Shown: piece after piece, positions 49,743 to 58,626 of the stretch
How the letters are laid out: every line of letters starts with the position of its first letter
Position numbering within the stretch: the first letter of the stretch is position 1
Origin: an uncultured Bacteroidales bacterium
GTDB lineage: Bacteria; Bacteroidota; Bacteroidia; Bacteroidales; WCHB1-69
Reading direction: 5' to 3'
Assembly (NCBI GenBank): GCA_905233625.1
Contig: CAJOFJ010000019.1
Span: forward strand, 1-64,000
DNA length: 64,000 bases
Notes under the pieces: generated by a model
Databases searched by the model: none
What the model was told of the DNA's origin: nothing
What the model saw: only the letters and a program-made list of their open reading frames with translations
Translations under genes and position numbers: made by a program

Positions 49743-50984
49743 ATGAGTATCGAAATCATGTCCCCTGTGGGCTCGTATGAGTCACTGATGGCAGCCATCC
49801 AGGCTGGTGCCGGTTCCGTGTATTTCGGTGTGGGCAAGATGAACATGCGCTCCCGCTCCGCCGCCAATTTCGACTACGACGACCTGCAACAGATCACACA
49901 GATCTGCAAGGAACACCAAGTACGCTCCTACCTGACCGTCAACACAATCGTCTATAACGACGAGGTGGAGGAGATGAAAAAACTGGTGGATTTGGCTAAA
50001 AAATGCGAGGTTTCCGCCATTATCGCCTCCGACTGGGCAGTGATTCAGTACTGCCGGAAAATCGGCATGGAAGTGCACATTTCCACCCAGTGCAACATCA
50101 CCAATATCGAGGCGGTGCGTTTTTACGCCCAGTTTGCCGATGTCATGGTGTTAGCCCGCGAAGTGAGCTTGGCTCAGGCCGCAGAAATATGTCAAACCAT
50201 ACGGGATGAAAATATCTGTGGACCTTCAGGACAACTGGTTCAAATTGAAATGTTTATACACGGTGCTCTTTGCATGGCCGTTTCTGGCAAGTGCTATCTC
50301 AGCCTCGACAACATGGGCTATTCCGCCAACCGCGGAGCCTGCCTGCAACTCTGCCGCCGCAAATACACCGTCAAAGATACCGAAACTGACTTGGAACTGG
50401 TGGTGGATGGAAAATATATCATGTCGCCGAAAGACCTGTGCACCATCGGTTTTCTGGACAAAATCATCAAAGCCGGAGTAACCATCCTTAAAATCGAAGG
50501 CCGAGGCCGCTCCGCTGAATATGTCAAAATGGTGACAGAATGCTACCATGAAGCATTAAAAGCTATTGAAGAGGGCTGTTTCACGCAGGAAAAAGTCTCC
50601 CAATGGATGGAACGATTGCGCAGTGTCTTCAACCGGGGTTTCTGGGATGGCTATTATTTAGGCCGCACCATGGGCGAATGGTCAGAGCGCTACGGCTCGC
50701 AGGCTACCCGCGTGAAAACCCATATCGGCAAGATCACCAATTACTATACCAATATCGGTGTGGCTGAAATTCTGATAGAAACCGATGAGCTCAAATTAGG
50801 CGACAACATTCTGATTACCGGTCCTACTACTGGGGTTTACGAAGACACCCTCCAAGAGATCCGTGTGGATCTGAAACCCTGTGAAAAAGCGGAAAAAGGT
50901 GTATATTGCTCCATCGCCACCAAAGAGCTGGTGCGCCGCGGGGACAAGGTGTATAAGTGGGTGGAAGTTGCGGATGAGTTTTAA
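49743..50984 (+). CDS. U32 family peptidase (tRNA/rRNA hydroxylation-type)
   Basis: IEIMSPVGSYESLMAAIQAGAGSVYFGVG...MFIHGALCMAVSGKCYLSLDNMGYSANRGACLQLCRRKY. Confidence 0.94.
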   Translation: MSIEIMSPVGSYESLMAAIQAGAGSVYFGVGKMNMRSRSAANFDYDDLQQITQICKEHQVRSYLTVNTIVYNDEVEEMKKLVDLAKKCEVSAIIASDWAVIQYCRKIGMEVHISTQCNITNIEAVRFYAQFADVMVLAREVSLAQAAEICQTIRDENICGPSGQLVQIEMFIHGALCMAVSGKCYLSLDNMGYSANRGACLQLCRRKYTVKDTETDLELVVDGKYIMSPKDLCTIGFLDKIIKAGVTILKIEGRGRSAEYVKMVTECYHEALKAIEEGCFTQEKVSQWMERLRSVFNRGFWDGYYLGRTMGEWSERYGSQATRVKTHIGKITNYYTNIGVAEILIETDELKLGDNILITGPTTGVYEDTLQEIRVDLKPCEKAEKGVYCSIATKELVRRGDKVYKWVEVADEF

Positions 50985-51104
50985 GAAAACTATACGTGGA
51001 GACGTGAAGACACTCGCTTCGCTCGTTCGGGAAGGCGTGGAGACGGATTTCGTCTTCACGAATGCACATAGTGCATGTCTTAACGCCTTGACGTCTTGAC
51101 GAAA

Positions 51105-51971
51105 TTATAGCGCAACCTTCATCCTCCGTTTATAAATCTCGAAGGTATTCTCTAACAAAGAAGCAATCGTCATGGGGCCAACGCCGCCGGGAACGGGTGT
51201 GATCGCCGCCGCTTTTTTCTCAATACTCGGCACATTGATACTGTTGTAGATATCGCCTACCAGCTTGTTGTCCACGCTGTTGATGCCCACATCCACCACC
51301 ACGGCTCCGGGTTTGATCATGTCAGCGTTAATCAGGTCGGGACAGCCAATGGCCACAATCAGAATTTCGCCTTGTCGTGTCAGGTAGGACAAATCACGGG
51401 TTTTGGTATGGCAAACCGTCACCGAGGCATTCTCGCGCAACATCAGTTGCGCCATGGGCTTGCCCACCAAATTGCTGCGGCCAATCACCACTGCATGTTT
51501 CCCCGCAATGTCAATACCTTCAGACTTTAGCAACGACAAAATGCCCTTGGGCGTGCACGGTATGATGCAATCTCCTGCCGTACTCAGCAAACCCACATTC
51601 ATCGGATGCAGACCATCTACATCCTTATGATAGTCTATCGAACTGAGAATCACGTTTTTATCAATATGTTTAGGGATGGGCAACTGTACCAGAATGCCGT
51701 CCACACCATCATCTTCATTCAACTGTTGAATCAGGTCCAACAATTCTGATTGCGAAGTGGAAGAAGGCAGAAAATGAAGGTCGCTTTCAATACCGATTTC
51801 ATTGCATGCCTTGCCCTTGTTTTTCACGTATGTTTTGCTGGCAGGATCGTTGCCCACCAAAATGATGGACAATTTAGGCGCGCGGCCGTATTTGTTCTTG
51901 CAAAATTCTATCTCAATGGCCAATACCGACCGGATTTTGCGGGCCAAAGCCGCTCCGTTCATGATTCTCAT
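51105..51971 (-). CDS. folD: Bifunctional methylenetetrahydrofolate dehydrogenase/cyclohydrolase
   Basis: VGNDPASKTYVKNKGKACNEIGI, GILVQLPIPKHID, VVIGRSNLVGKPMAQLM, PVPGGVGPMTIASLLENT. Confidence 0.97.
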   Translation of the reverse strand: MRIMNGAALARKIRSVLAIEIEFCKNKYGRAPKLSIILVGNDPASKTYVKNKGKACNEIGIESDLHFLPSSTSQSELLDLIQQLNEDDGVDGILVQLPIPKHIDKNVILSSIDYHKDVDGLHPMNVGLLSTAGDCIIPCTPKGILSLLKSEGIDIAGKHAVVIGRSNLVGKPMAQLMLRENASVTVCHTKTRDLSYLTRQGEILIVAIGCPDLINADMIKPGAVVVDVGINSVDNKLVGDIYNSINVPSIEKKAAAITPVPGGVGPMTIASLLENTFEIYKRRMKVAL

Positions 51972-52044
51972 AACTGTTTTTTTTGAGTGTGCAAAGATAC
52001 GGTTTTTTTACTATCTTTGCAAAATCATTAAAAAACAAAACATC

Positions 52045-52293
52045 ATGAAAGCTTCACAATTAATCACATTCTTAGGCGGCGCTTTCCTCGGTGCCATTAT
52101 CGCTCTTTTGTTAGCTCCCGAAAGCGGTGACGAGACCCGCGAGAAAATCAAATCCAAACTGGAAGAGAAAGGCATCAAACTCACTAAAGAACAATTAGAT
52201 GATTTTATTGATTCTATCAAGGAGAAATTAAACCTCAAGAAAGGTCAGGAAGTCATTATCGACGATGAGCCTACCAAGGCCGAAGAAGCATAA
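52045..52293 (+). CDS. YtxH domain-containing protein
   Basis: LITFLGGAFLGAIIALLLAPESGDETREKIKSKLEEKG. Confidence 0.9.
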   Translation: MKASQLITFLGGAFLGAIIALLLAPESGDETREKIKSKLEEKGIKLTKEQLDDFIDSIKEKLNLKKGQEVIIDDEPTKAEEA

Positions 52294-52296
52294 ACT

Positions 52297-52782
52297 ATGA
52301 TATTTGATTTTTTCAAAAATTCCGGAGACAAGCACGATGCCTACAAAAGCATCGCCAAAAATGCCAAAGAATACGGAGAGTTGTACCTGCAACTGTTCAA
52401 ACTCAACGCGGTAGGCACATTGTCGCAATTCGTCTCCTACCTTATTGTCATCATCGTCGGCGCCATGCTTTTGGTGACGGTACTTATCTTTTTGGCCATA
52501 ATTATGGTACTTTGGCTGAAGAACGTGACCGGCAGCCTGATATACAGTCTGCTGATCATGAGCGGCATCTTTTTGCTGTTGTTCCTTATCCTGCTGCTTT
52601 TCCGCAAAAAGCTCATGCTCAACCCCATCATCAGAAAGATGAGCTCTATTCTTTTCAACAAAGAAAGAGAAACTCTTCATGACACGGATTTTGAGGACAT
52701 CTCCGGACATGATATAAGCACCACTTCCAGCCAAGATCCTATTGTTGACCCATTATTTCATAAGGAGGATGTCCATGATTAA
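52297..52782 (+). CDS. Phage holin family/membrane protein
   Basis: EYGELYLQLFKLNAVGTLSQFVSYLIVIIVGAMLLVTVLIFLAIIMVLWLKNVTGSLIYSLLIMSGIFLLLFLI. Confidence 0.75.
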   Translation: MIFDFFKNSGDKHDAYKSIAKNAKEYGELYLQLFKLNAVGTLSQFVSYLIVIIVGAMLLVTVLIFLAIIMVLWLKNVTGSLIYSLLIMSGIFLLLFLILLLFRKKLMLNPIIRKMSSILFNKERETLHDTDFEDISGHDISTTSSQDPIVDPLFHKEDVHD

Positions 52783-53029
52783 CAAAAGAGTTTCTTCCTA
52801 TCACAACATTTCGAACCTCGACGAGCTCGAACGTGAGAAACAATATGTCAAACAGCTGATTCAAAAGCAAGGCAACTCTGTGGAGAAAGACTGGGACGAG
52901 ATCTACGGTTTTTGGAGTTTTATACCCAAAACCGCCAACTTTGTCTCGAATTTCGTCACTAATATCCCTATCAACCTCAATGTGTTGACTTTCATTTTTG
53001 ACATTTTGCGTAAAAGAAAGAGAAAATGA
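52769..53029 (+). CDS. Hypothetical protein in YtxH-holin operon
   Basis: MSMINKRVSSYHNISNLDELEREKQYVKQLIQKQ...; overlaps upstream CDS end. Confidence 0.7.
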   Translation: MSMINKRVSSYHNISNLDELEREKQYVKQLIQKQGNSVEKDWDEIYGFWSFIPKTANFVSNFVTNIPINLNVLTFIFDILRKRKRK

Positions 53030-53517
53030 ACGGAGACCCCCGACTATACCAGCTATTGGACGAACTACACATTCCCTACGAATACATCGAGCATCCGCCA
53101 GCACCCACCATCGAAGTCGCCAAGCAATACTGGGCAGGCCATGACGCCCAACACTGCAAGAACCTGTTTTTCCGCAACCATAAGGGAAACCGGCATTATC
53201 TGGTCATTCTGAATTGCGACCAGGACATGGCGATTCACGACATTGAGAAACAACTGCATCAGGGCAAATTGAGTTTCGCCTCCGAAGCCCGTATGGACAA
53301 ATATTTAGGTGTGAAGCCCGGTTCTGTGACTCCTTTCGGTCTCATCAACGACCAAGAGCACCATGTCACAGTATTCCTGGACCATACATTGCAACAGGCT
53401 GAAAAACTGAGTTTTCACCCCTGTATCAACACTGCCTCCCTGATCATCAAACGGGAGGATTTAATTAAATTCTTGGATTACTGCGGAAATCAGTATATTT
53501 GGATGGAGGTATACTAA
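53026..53517 (+). CDS. YbaK/prolyl-tRNA synthetase-associated (ProX-like) editing domain protein
   Basis: ELHIPYEYIEHPPAPTIEVAKQYWAGHDAQHCKNLFFRNHKGNRHYLVIL...LGVKPGSVTPFGLINDQEH. Confidence 0.93.
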   Translation: MNGDPRLYQLLDELHIPYEYIEHPPAPTIEVAKQYWAGHDAQHCKNLFFRNHKGNRHYLVILNCDQDMAIHDIEKQLHQGKLSFASEARMDKYLGVKPGSVTPFGLINDQEHHVTVFLDHTLQQAEKLSFHPCINTASLIIKREDLIKFLDYCGNQYIWMEVY

Positions 53518-53523
53518 CGACGC

Positions 53524-54243
53524 TTAGCGGCCCATCCATTTTTTGGAAGGCACCGGAGTTGTCGTCCATACCGCATTGTTAAAGACGATTTGAATGTCTT
53601 TCTCTTCCGATGTGGTTCTGTTGCGCATTTTGCCCGTTTGAACCGCTGTGAGAAAATGTGAATCCAGATCTACCACCTCTGTCGTGGTATTCAATTCCAC
53701 AGCCTCCCAATTCGGGTAACCCGACTGATCCACATCATTTTCATTATCCATATAATACAGGTTTGCGTTGACATTTCCGGTAGTACTGATATCTATCCAA
53801 CCCTGGAACTGAGGATATTCCTCATCCTCAATAGGATACAGCCAGAATCTGATGATACCCGGCATGGACTGATCGTCCACTTGAAAAACAGCCGCTTCCC
53901 ATTGTTCCGTACCCAGGGTGACAAAAACGCCGTCTTCTTGTGGTGGCTCAGGATCCACTCCTGTTTCCACAAATATGGCTTGGTAAGTGGCATTGGAGGT
54001 AACCCTCACGGTACGAATATTGTCGATGATGCCATCATCCCACTGAACAAACTCATAACCGGTATTGGCAGTAGCCTCAAGGGTTATTGTAGTGTTTTCA
54101 TCATATATGCCACCACCCGTAGCGGAACCCATGCGGGCATCGTTGACATAAACGACAATATTATATTGTTTTTTCTTTTTACAGGATACAAACAGAAGTG
54201 AACAGGCCAGCAGAACTAAACCAATGATTCTCAGCGTTTTCAT
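53524..54243 (-). CDS. Hypothetical lipoprotein with bacterial repeat (InlB B-repeat-like) domain
   Basis: MKTLRIIGLVLLACSLLFVSCKKKKQ; ENTTITLEATANTGYEFVQWDDG. Confidence 0.75.
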   Translation of the reverse strand: MKTLRIIGLVLLACSLLFVSCKKKKQYNIVVYVNDARMGSATGGGIYDENTTITLEATANTGYEFVQWDDGIIDNIRTVRVTSNATYQAIFVETGVDPEPPQEDGVFVTLGTEQWEAAVFQVDDQSMPGIIRFWLYPIEDEEYPQFQGWIDISTTGNVNANLYYMDNENDVDQSGYPNWEAVELNTTTEVVDLDSHFLTAVQTGKMRNRTTSEEKDIQIVFNNAVWTTTPVPSKKWMGR

Positions 54244-54344
54244 ATTATTCAATTTATTTCGATGATGAAAAGAATATAAAAGCTTTTAAATTGCAAAGAT
54301 ACTATTTTTTCTTATAATCTTCAGTTAGGTTTATCCTGAAATAC

Positions 54345-54821
54345 CTATTCATTCTCTATTTTTTTCTTTAACGGTAGCGAATGTATTGCTTCTCCTTCTT
54401 TTACTGTTGTATGTGTTTTTTCGGGTTCTTTCATTACATTCAAAGGAGTATGAGCATACCATTGTCCATTGCGTTTCCTTAATTCCAAAGTACCTGTCAT
54501 ATCCTTGATCGGAGTAGTTTTATGATATGTCGCTATGGCACAGGTATCCGATATCATTTCCACCTCCACAATTTCAATTTCCGCAGGAGTATCAGACTGA
54601 ATATACGCCTCTCCCACTGCCTTCACCAAACCACGGGCTTTAACCAGTGTGGTATTTCTGGTCTCTTCGGTAGCATACTCTTCCGCCTCATCCACATGAT
54701 AATTGGCCATCGCGTAGGAATAGGCATAGGCCACCTGTTGAACCATCTGCTCATCGTTTTTACATGAAAACAAAATTCCCGCACCCAATACCAATATGAA
54801 AACGATGTATTTTGAACTCAT
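54345..54821 (-). CDS. Hypothetical lipoprotein
   Basis: MSSKYIVFILVLGAGILFSCKNDEQ lipobox; 158 aa. Confidence 0.7.
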   Translation of the reverse strand: MSSKYIVFILVLGAGILFSCKNDEQMVQQVAYAYSYAMANYHVDEAEEYATEETRNTTLVKARGLVKAVGEAYIQSDTPAEIEIVEVEMISDTCAIATYHKTTPIKDMTGTLELRKRNGQWYAHTPLNVMKEPEKTHTTVKEGEAIHSLPLKKKIENE

Positions 54822-54890
54822 AATTTTTCATTTTAAAAGGAAAGAGACTACCCAATGGCAGTCTCTTTCAATATTATATTCTTTTTAAGC

Positions 54891-55589
54891 TTAAAACTTT
54901 TTCAAAAAAACTTGTTGATTCTGATTCATCTTGTCAAAAGAAAAATTAGCTTTAGCTCCTGAACTTTGAGCCCAAGCCCATTTTGCATCCTTCATCGTTC
55001 CTGACAAGGTTTTTGAAGGAATACCCTCTGGCAAATATGTTTGACCATCGTGTTCTTCATAACCACCAGCAGCAACCACATCCGCAACGTCAAACACCTC
55101 TTCTGTAAAAGTGGCATTGAGGGTTAGAGCATTCAAATCTACTGCTGTAACGTTTGCTTCATAAGTATTAATAATCACTTGCCATCCATAATGTGTTACT
55201 CCAGCTTGTCCAATCACACCATTTTCATCTTTATAAGTATAAGTGGGATCGAAATATTGCATATAATGTTGTGATGACTGGTAACTATCACTTCCGTTTG
55301 TTTTTTTGATATATCCAACCAAATATTTATCTGTTGGATTTGTTTGAGTGGCAATAGCATTAACTCCACAATTTGCGGTTTTCTCTATAATACAAACGAA
55401 ATAATTATCATCATTAATGTCTACACCAACCATATCTGCTGCTTTCCAAGTGCTACCATTGAAAGTAATGGAGGTGCCAGTGGTATCTTCATTGTTTACT
55501 TCATTAGTCTTTTTTTCTTCTTTTTTGCAAGAAACAAACAACATACTGCCTGCCAATAAAGCAATGCCTAAAAATCTTAAAGCTTTCAT
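54891..55589 (-). CDS. Hypothetical lipoprotein
   Basis: MKALRFLGIALLAGSMLFVSCKKEEKK lipobox; 232 aa. Confidence 0.75.
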   Translation of the reverse strand: MKALRFLGIALLAGSMLFVSCKKEEKKTNEVNNEDTTGTSITFNGSTWKAADMVGVDINDDNYFVCIIEKTANCGVNAIATQTNPTDKYLVGYIKKTNGSDSYQSSQHYMQYFDPTYTYKDENGVIGQAGVTHYGWQVIINTYEANVTAVDLNALTLNATFTEEVFDVADVVAAGGYEEHDGQTYLPEGIPSKTLSGTMKDAKWAWAQSSGAKANFSFDKMNQNQQVFLKKF

Positions 55590-55723
55590 TTTTTTATTTT
55601 TGGTTATTATTAAATGGATTTTTACTTTGTTTTGATGTTTTTAGAAAAACGATGCAAAGATACATTTATTATCTGTATTCTGAATAAAAATATTTTTAAA
55701 AGTTTATTCTTGCTATGATTTTT

Positions 55724-56299
55724 TTATGATTTTTTGAGATAATCCATCATTTTTCGCATGGCTCTGCCCCTGTGGCTAATGCTGTTTTTTTCCTCGTCGC
55801 TCATCTCCGCGAAAGTACGGTCAAAGCCATCGGGCAGAAATACAGGGTCATAGCCGAAACCTGACACACCGCGCTGGTCTTCAATGATCTGTCCATCCAC
55901 ACGGCCTTCAAAAAGATATTCTTGTCCATCCAAAATCAAGGCAATCACTGTCTTGAAACAGGCCTTACGCTTGGTCTTCCCTTTCATTTCGTGGAGCAAC
56001 TTATCCACATTGTCCTGATAGCTGCAATGTTCACCGGCATAGCGCGCAGAATATACGCCTGGTTGCCCGTCCAAGGCTTCCACCTCCAAACCTGTGTCAT
56101 CGGCAAAGCAGTTGACATGATAGCGTTCGAAAACAAAGCGGGCTTTCTGTAAGGCATTGCCGGACAGCGTGTCGGCAGTCTCCGGAATTTCTTCAAAACA
56201 ACCGATGTCTTTCAGGTTTTTTATCTGGATGAAAGACGCGGCTATTTCGCGAGCTTCCTCGGTTTTATGCTGGTTGTGGGTGGCAAAAATCAGTTCCAT
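55724..56299 (-). CDS. rdgB: Non-canonical purine NTP pyrophosphatase (RdgB/HAM1)
   Basis: MELIFATHNQHKTEEAREI, CFADDTGLEVEALDGQPGVYSARYAGE, SGFGYDPVFLPDG. Confidence 0.96.
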   Translation of the reverse strand: MELIFATHNQHKTEEAREIAASFIQIKNLKDIGCFEEIPETADTLSGNALQKARFVFERYHVNCFADDTGLEVEALDGQPGVYSARYAGEHCSYQDNVDKLLHEMKGKTKRKACFKTVIALILDGQEYLFEGRVDGQIIEDQRGVSGFGYDPVFLPDGFDRTFAEMSDEEKNSISHRGRAMRKMMDYLKKS

Positions 56300-56376
56300 A
56301 GTTTTTAAAACAAGAAAAGATGACATACATCCTGTACATCATCTATGGCTAAAATTATTGATTTTTTTGACATCTA

Positions 56377-56565
56377 CTACTGAGCGGCACCTTCCACTTC
56401 AATAGCCTGTTTGCCTCTGTAGTAACCACATTCGGGACAAATACGATGAGGCAGAACAGCTGCACCACAATGACTGCAAGTGGTGAACTGAGGAGGAGTC
56501 ATAAAATCATTAGCTCTTCTCTTATCTCTTCTCGTTTGAGAATGTCTTCTTTTCGGATTCGGCAT
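56377..56565 (-). CDS. rpmF: 50S ribosomal protein L32
   Basis: MPNPKRRHSQTRRDKRRANDFMTPPQFTTCSHCGAAVLPHRICPECGYYRGKQAI. Confidence 0.97.
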   Translation of the reverse strand: MPNPKRRHSQTRRDKRRANDFMTPPQFTTCSHCGAAVLPHRICPECGYYRGKQAIEVEGAAQ

Positions 56566-56584
56566 AACTTTATATTTTTATGTA

Positions 56585-57130
56585 TTAATCTAACTTTAAG
56601 TCTTTCAACGCGGCCCAGCGTTCATCGATTTCCTGAGGTTTCTCGGCTTGCGACAACGATTCCAACTTCTTCAAAACCTCAGGATTGCATGTTGAATTGC
56701 CGTTCTCGTCATCAGGATGCACAATACGGTGCGGTAGCGCCAGACGGATGGTCTCATAAATGAAGTGGAACAAATCCAATTCATAGATATTTTCGTCTAC
56801 CATCCAGATATTCTCGTCATTTTCAAAATCCTCCTCCACTTCTGGCACGAGATTCACAATCAGCTGCTCTTCAAAGTCCATCGGGATGGTCACCGGATCG
56901 AGGCAGCGGTCACATGGAGACACCACTTCACCGTCAAAATGGAACTTCAAATCCAACATTTTCTCACTTTTGTCCATTTCAATCTGCAAATTCAACAAGC
57001 CATCTTCCACTTCTGAAATTTCGGACAATTCAAAGAACGCTTTATCGCAAATCATTGAATACGAATAAGTTCCAATCTCAACACCCGCAATTCTAATCTT
57101 GTAATCGTCTCTTTTTTCCTTCGTCTTCAT
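56585..57130 (-). CDS. DUF177/YceD family protein
   Basis: LKFHFDGEVVSPCDRCLDPVTIPMDFEEQLIVNL; adjacent to rpmF as typical. Confidence 0.92.
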   Translation of the reverse strand: MKTKEKRDDYKIRIAGVEIGTYSYSMICDKAFFELSEISEVEDGLLNLQIEMDKSEKMLDLKFHFDGEVVSPCDRCLDPVTIPMDFEEQLIVNLVPEVEEDFENDENIWMVDENIYELDLFHFIYETIRLALPHRIVHPDDENGNSTCNPEVLKKLESLSQAEKPQEIDERWAALKDLKLD

Positions 57131-57371
57131 GCTGCGATTTTTGGGGTTGCAAATATACAAAGTTTTTTGATATAAACTACTCTGTGTTAATTTTTTTTGG
57201 AGGAGGTTTCGCACTGCGTGTATTCGTCAAGGCGGGAAGTCATTCGCTTCGCTCATTCGTGGAGACGTGGAGTAACTCGCTTCACTCGTTCGTGAAGGCG
57301 GGAAGACGAATTACGTCTTAACGAATGTACAAAGTACATGTCTTCACGTCTCCACGTCTTAACGTCAAGCC

Positions 57372-58583
57372 TTACGCCTTGCATATATTCACAATCACCT
57401 CAACCGCCTTCTCCATGGATTCAAGGGGCACATACTCGTACTTGCCATGGAAGTTGTGGCCACCGGCAAAGATATTGGGACAAGGCAGACCTTTGAACGA
57501 CAGGTTGGCACCGTCGGTTCCGCCACGAATGGGTTGCACCTTGGGCTCGATGCCGGCATCGCGCATAGCTTTTTCGGCACGCTCCACCACATAGAACACC
57601 GGCTCCACCATCTCGCGCATATTGTAGTACTGATCCTTGATTTCGCAGCTGACACGGCCTGGATACTTGACATTCAGGAAATCTACAATCTGCTGAATCA
57701 GTTGCTTTTTCTCCTCGAATTTCTGGCGGTCATGGTCGCGGATGATATATCTGAGCTGAGAATTCTCCACGGTACCTTCCATGTGAATAAGCAAGAAGAA
57801 ACCCTCATAATCCTGGGTATTTTGCGGTCTTTCGAATTCAGGCAACAAAGCATTGAACTCCATGGCTATCAACTGTGAGTTCACCATCTTTCCCTTGGCA
57901 TAACCGGGATGGATATTGCGGCCTTGTATTTTGATACAAGCGGAAGCGGCGTTGAAGTTTTCGTATTCCAGCTCGCCAATAGCGCCACCATCCATGGTAT
58001 AGGCAAAATCACAACCGAATTTCTCCACATTGAAGAAAGCCACACCCTTGCCGATTTCTTCGTCGGGAGTGAAACCTACCCGAATCTTGCCGTGCTTGAT
58101 TTCAGGGTGTTTCAGCAGATATTCCATAGCACAAACTATCTCGGCGATACCGGCCTTGTCGTCCGCTCCCAGCAGGGTTTTGCCGTCGGTGGTCAGCAGC
58201 GTCTGTCCCTTATATCCACTCAATTCCGGAAAGTCCACCAAAGTCAAGGCGGTATTGCTTTCGGCATCCAGCATAATGTCGCCGCCATCATAATTCTCGA
58301 TGATTCTCGGAGCGGCGATGCCTGGCATGTCGGGAGCGGTGTCAAAATGGGAGATGAAGCCTATCACAGGCTGCTTTTCTTCGCAATTAGCTGGCAGTGT
58401 AGCTGTTACGTAACCATATTGGTCTTTTTCAACTTCCTGCAAACCCAATTTTTTCAATTCTTCTACTAAAAAATCACCGAAAACCAACTGTCCCGGAGTG
58501 CTGGGATAGGTTTCGGAATTTTCGTCAGAAGTGGTGGCATACGAAATATACTTCGTAAAACGGTCTAATAAGTTCTTTTTCAT
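57372..58583 (-). CDS. pepT: Peptidase T
   Basis: FTKYISYATTSDENSETYPSTPGQ, GFISHFDTAPDMPG, LLGADDKAGIAEIV, FTPDEEIGKGV, IRGGTDGANLSFKGLPCPNIFAGGHNFHGKYEYV. Confidence 0.97.
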   Translation of the reverse strand: MKKNLLDRFTKYISYATTSDENSETYPSTPGQLVFGDFLVEELKKLGLQEVEKDQYGYVTATLPANCEEKQPVIGFISHFDTAPDMPGIAAPRIIENYDGGDIMLDAESNTALTLVDFPELSGYKGQTLLTTDGKTLLGADDKAGIAEIVCAMEYLLKHPEIKHGKIRVGFTPDEEIGKGVAFFNVEKFGCDFAYTMDGGAIGELEYENFNAASACIKIQGRNIHPGYAKGKMVNSQLIAMEFNALLPEFERPQNTQDYEGFFLLIHMEGTVENSQLRYIIRDHDRQKFEEKKQLIQQIVDFLNVKYPGRVSCEIKDQYYNMREMVEPVFYVVERAEKAMRDAGIEPKVQPIRGGTDGANLSFKGLPCPNIFAGGHNFHGKYEYVPLESMEKAVEVIVNICKA

Positions 58584-58626
58584 GATGTTATATTTTTTGA
58601 TTCTTGTTTTTCGTTTTAAGTGTCCT

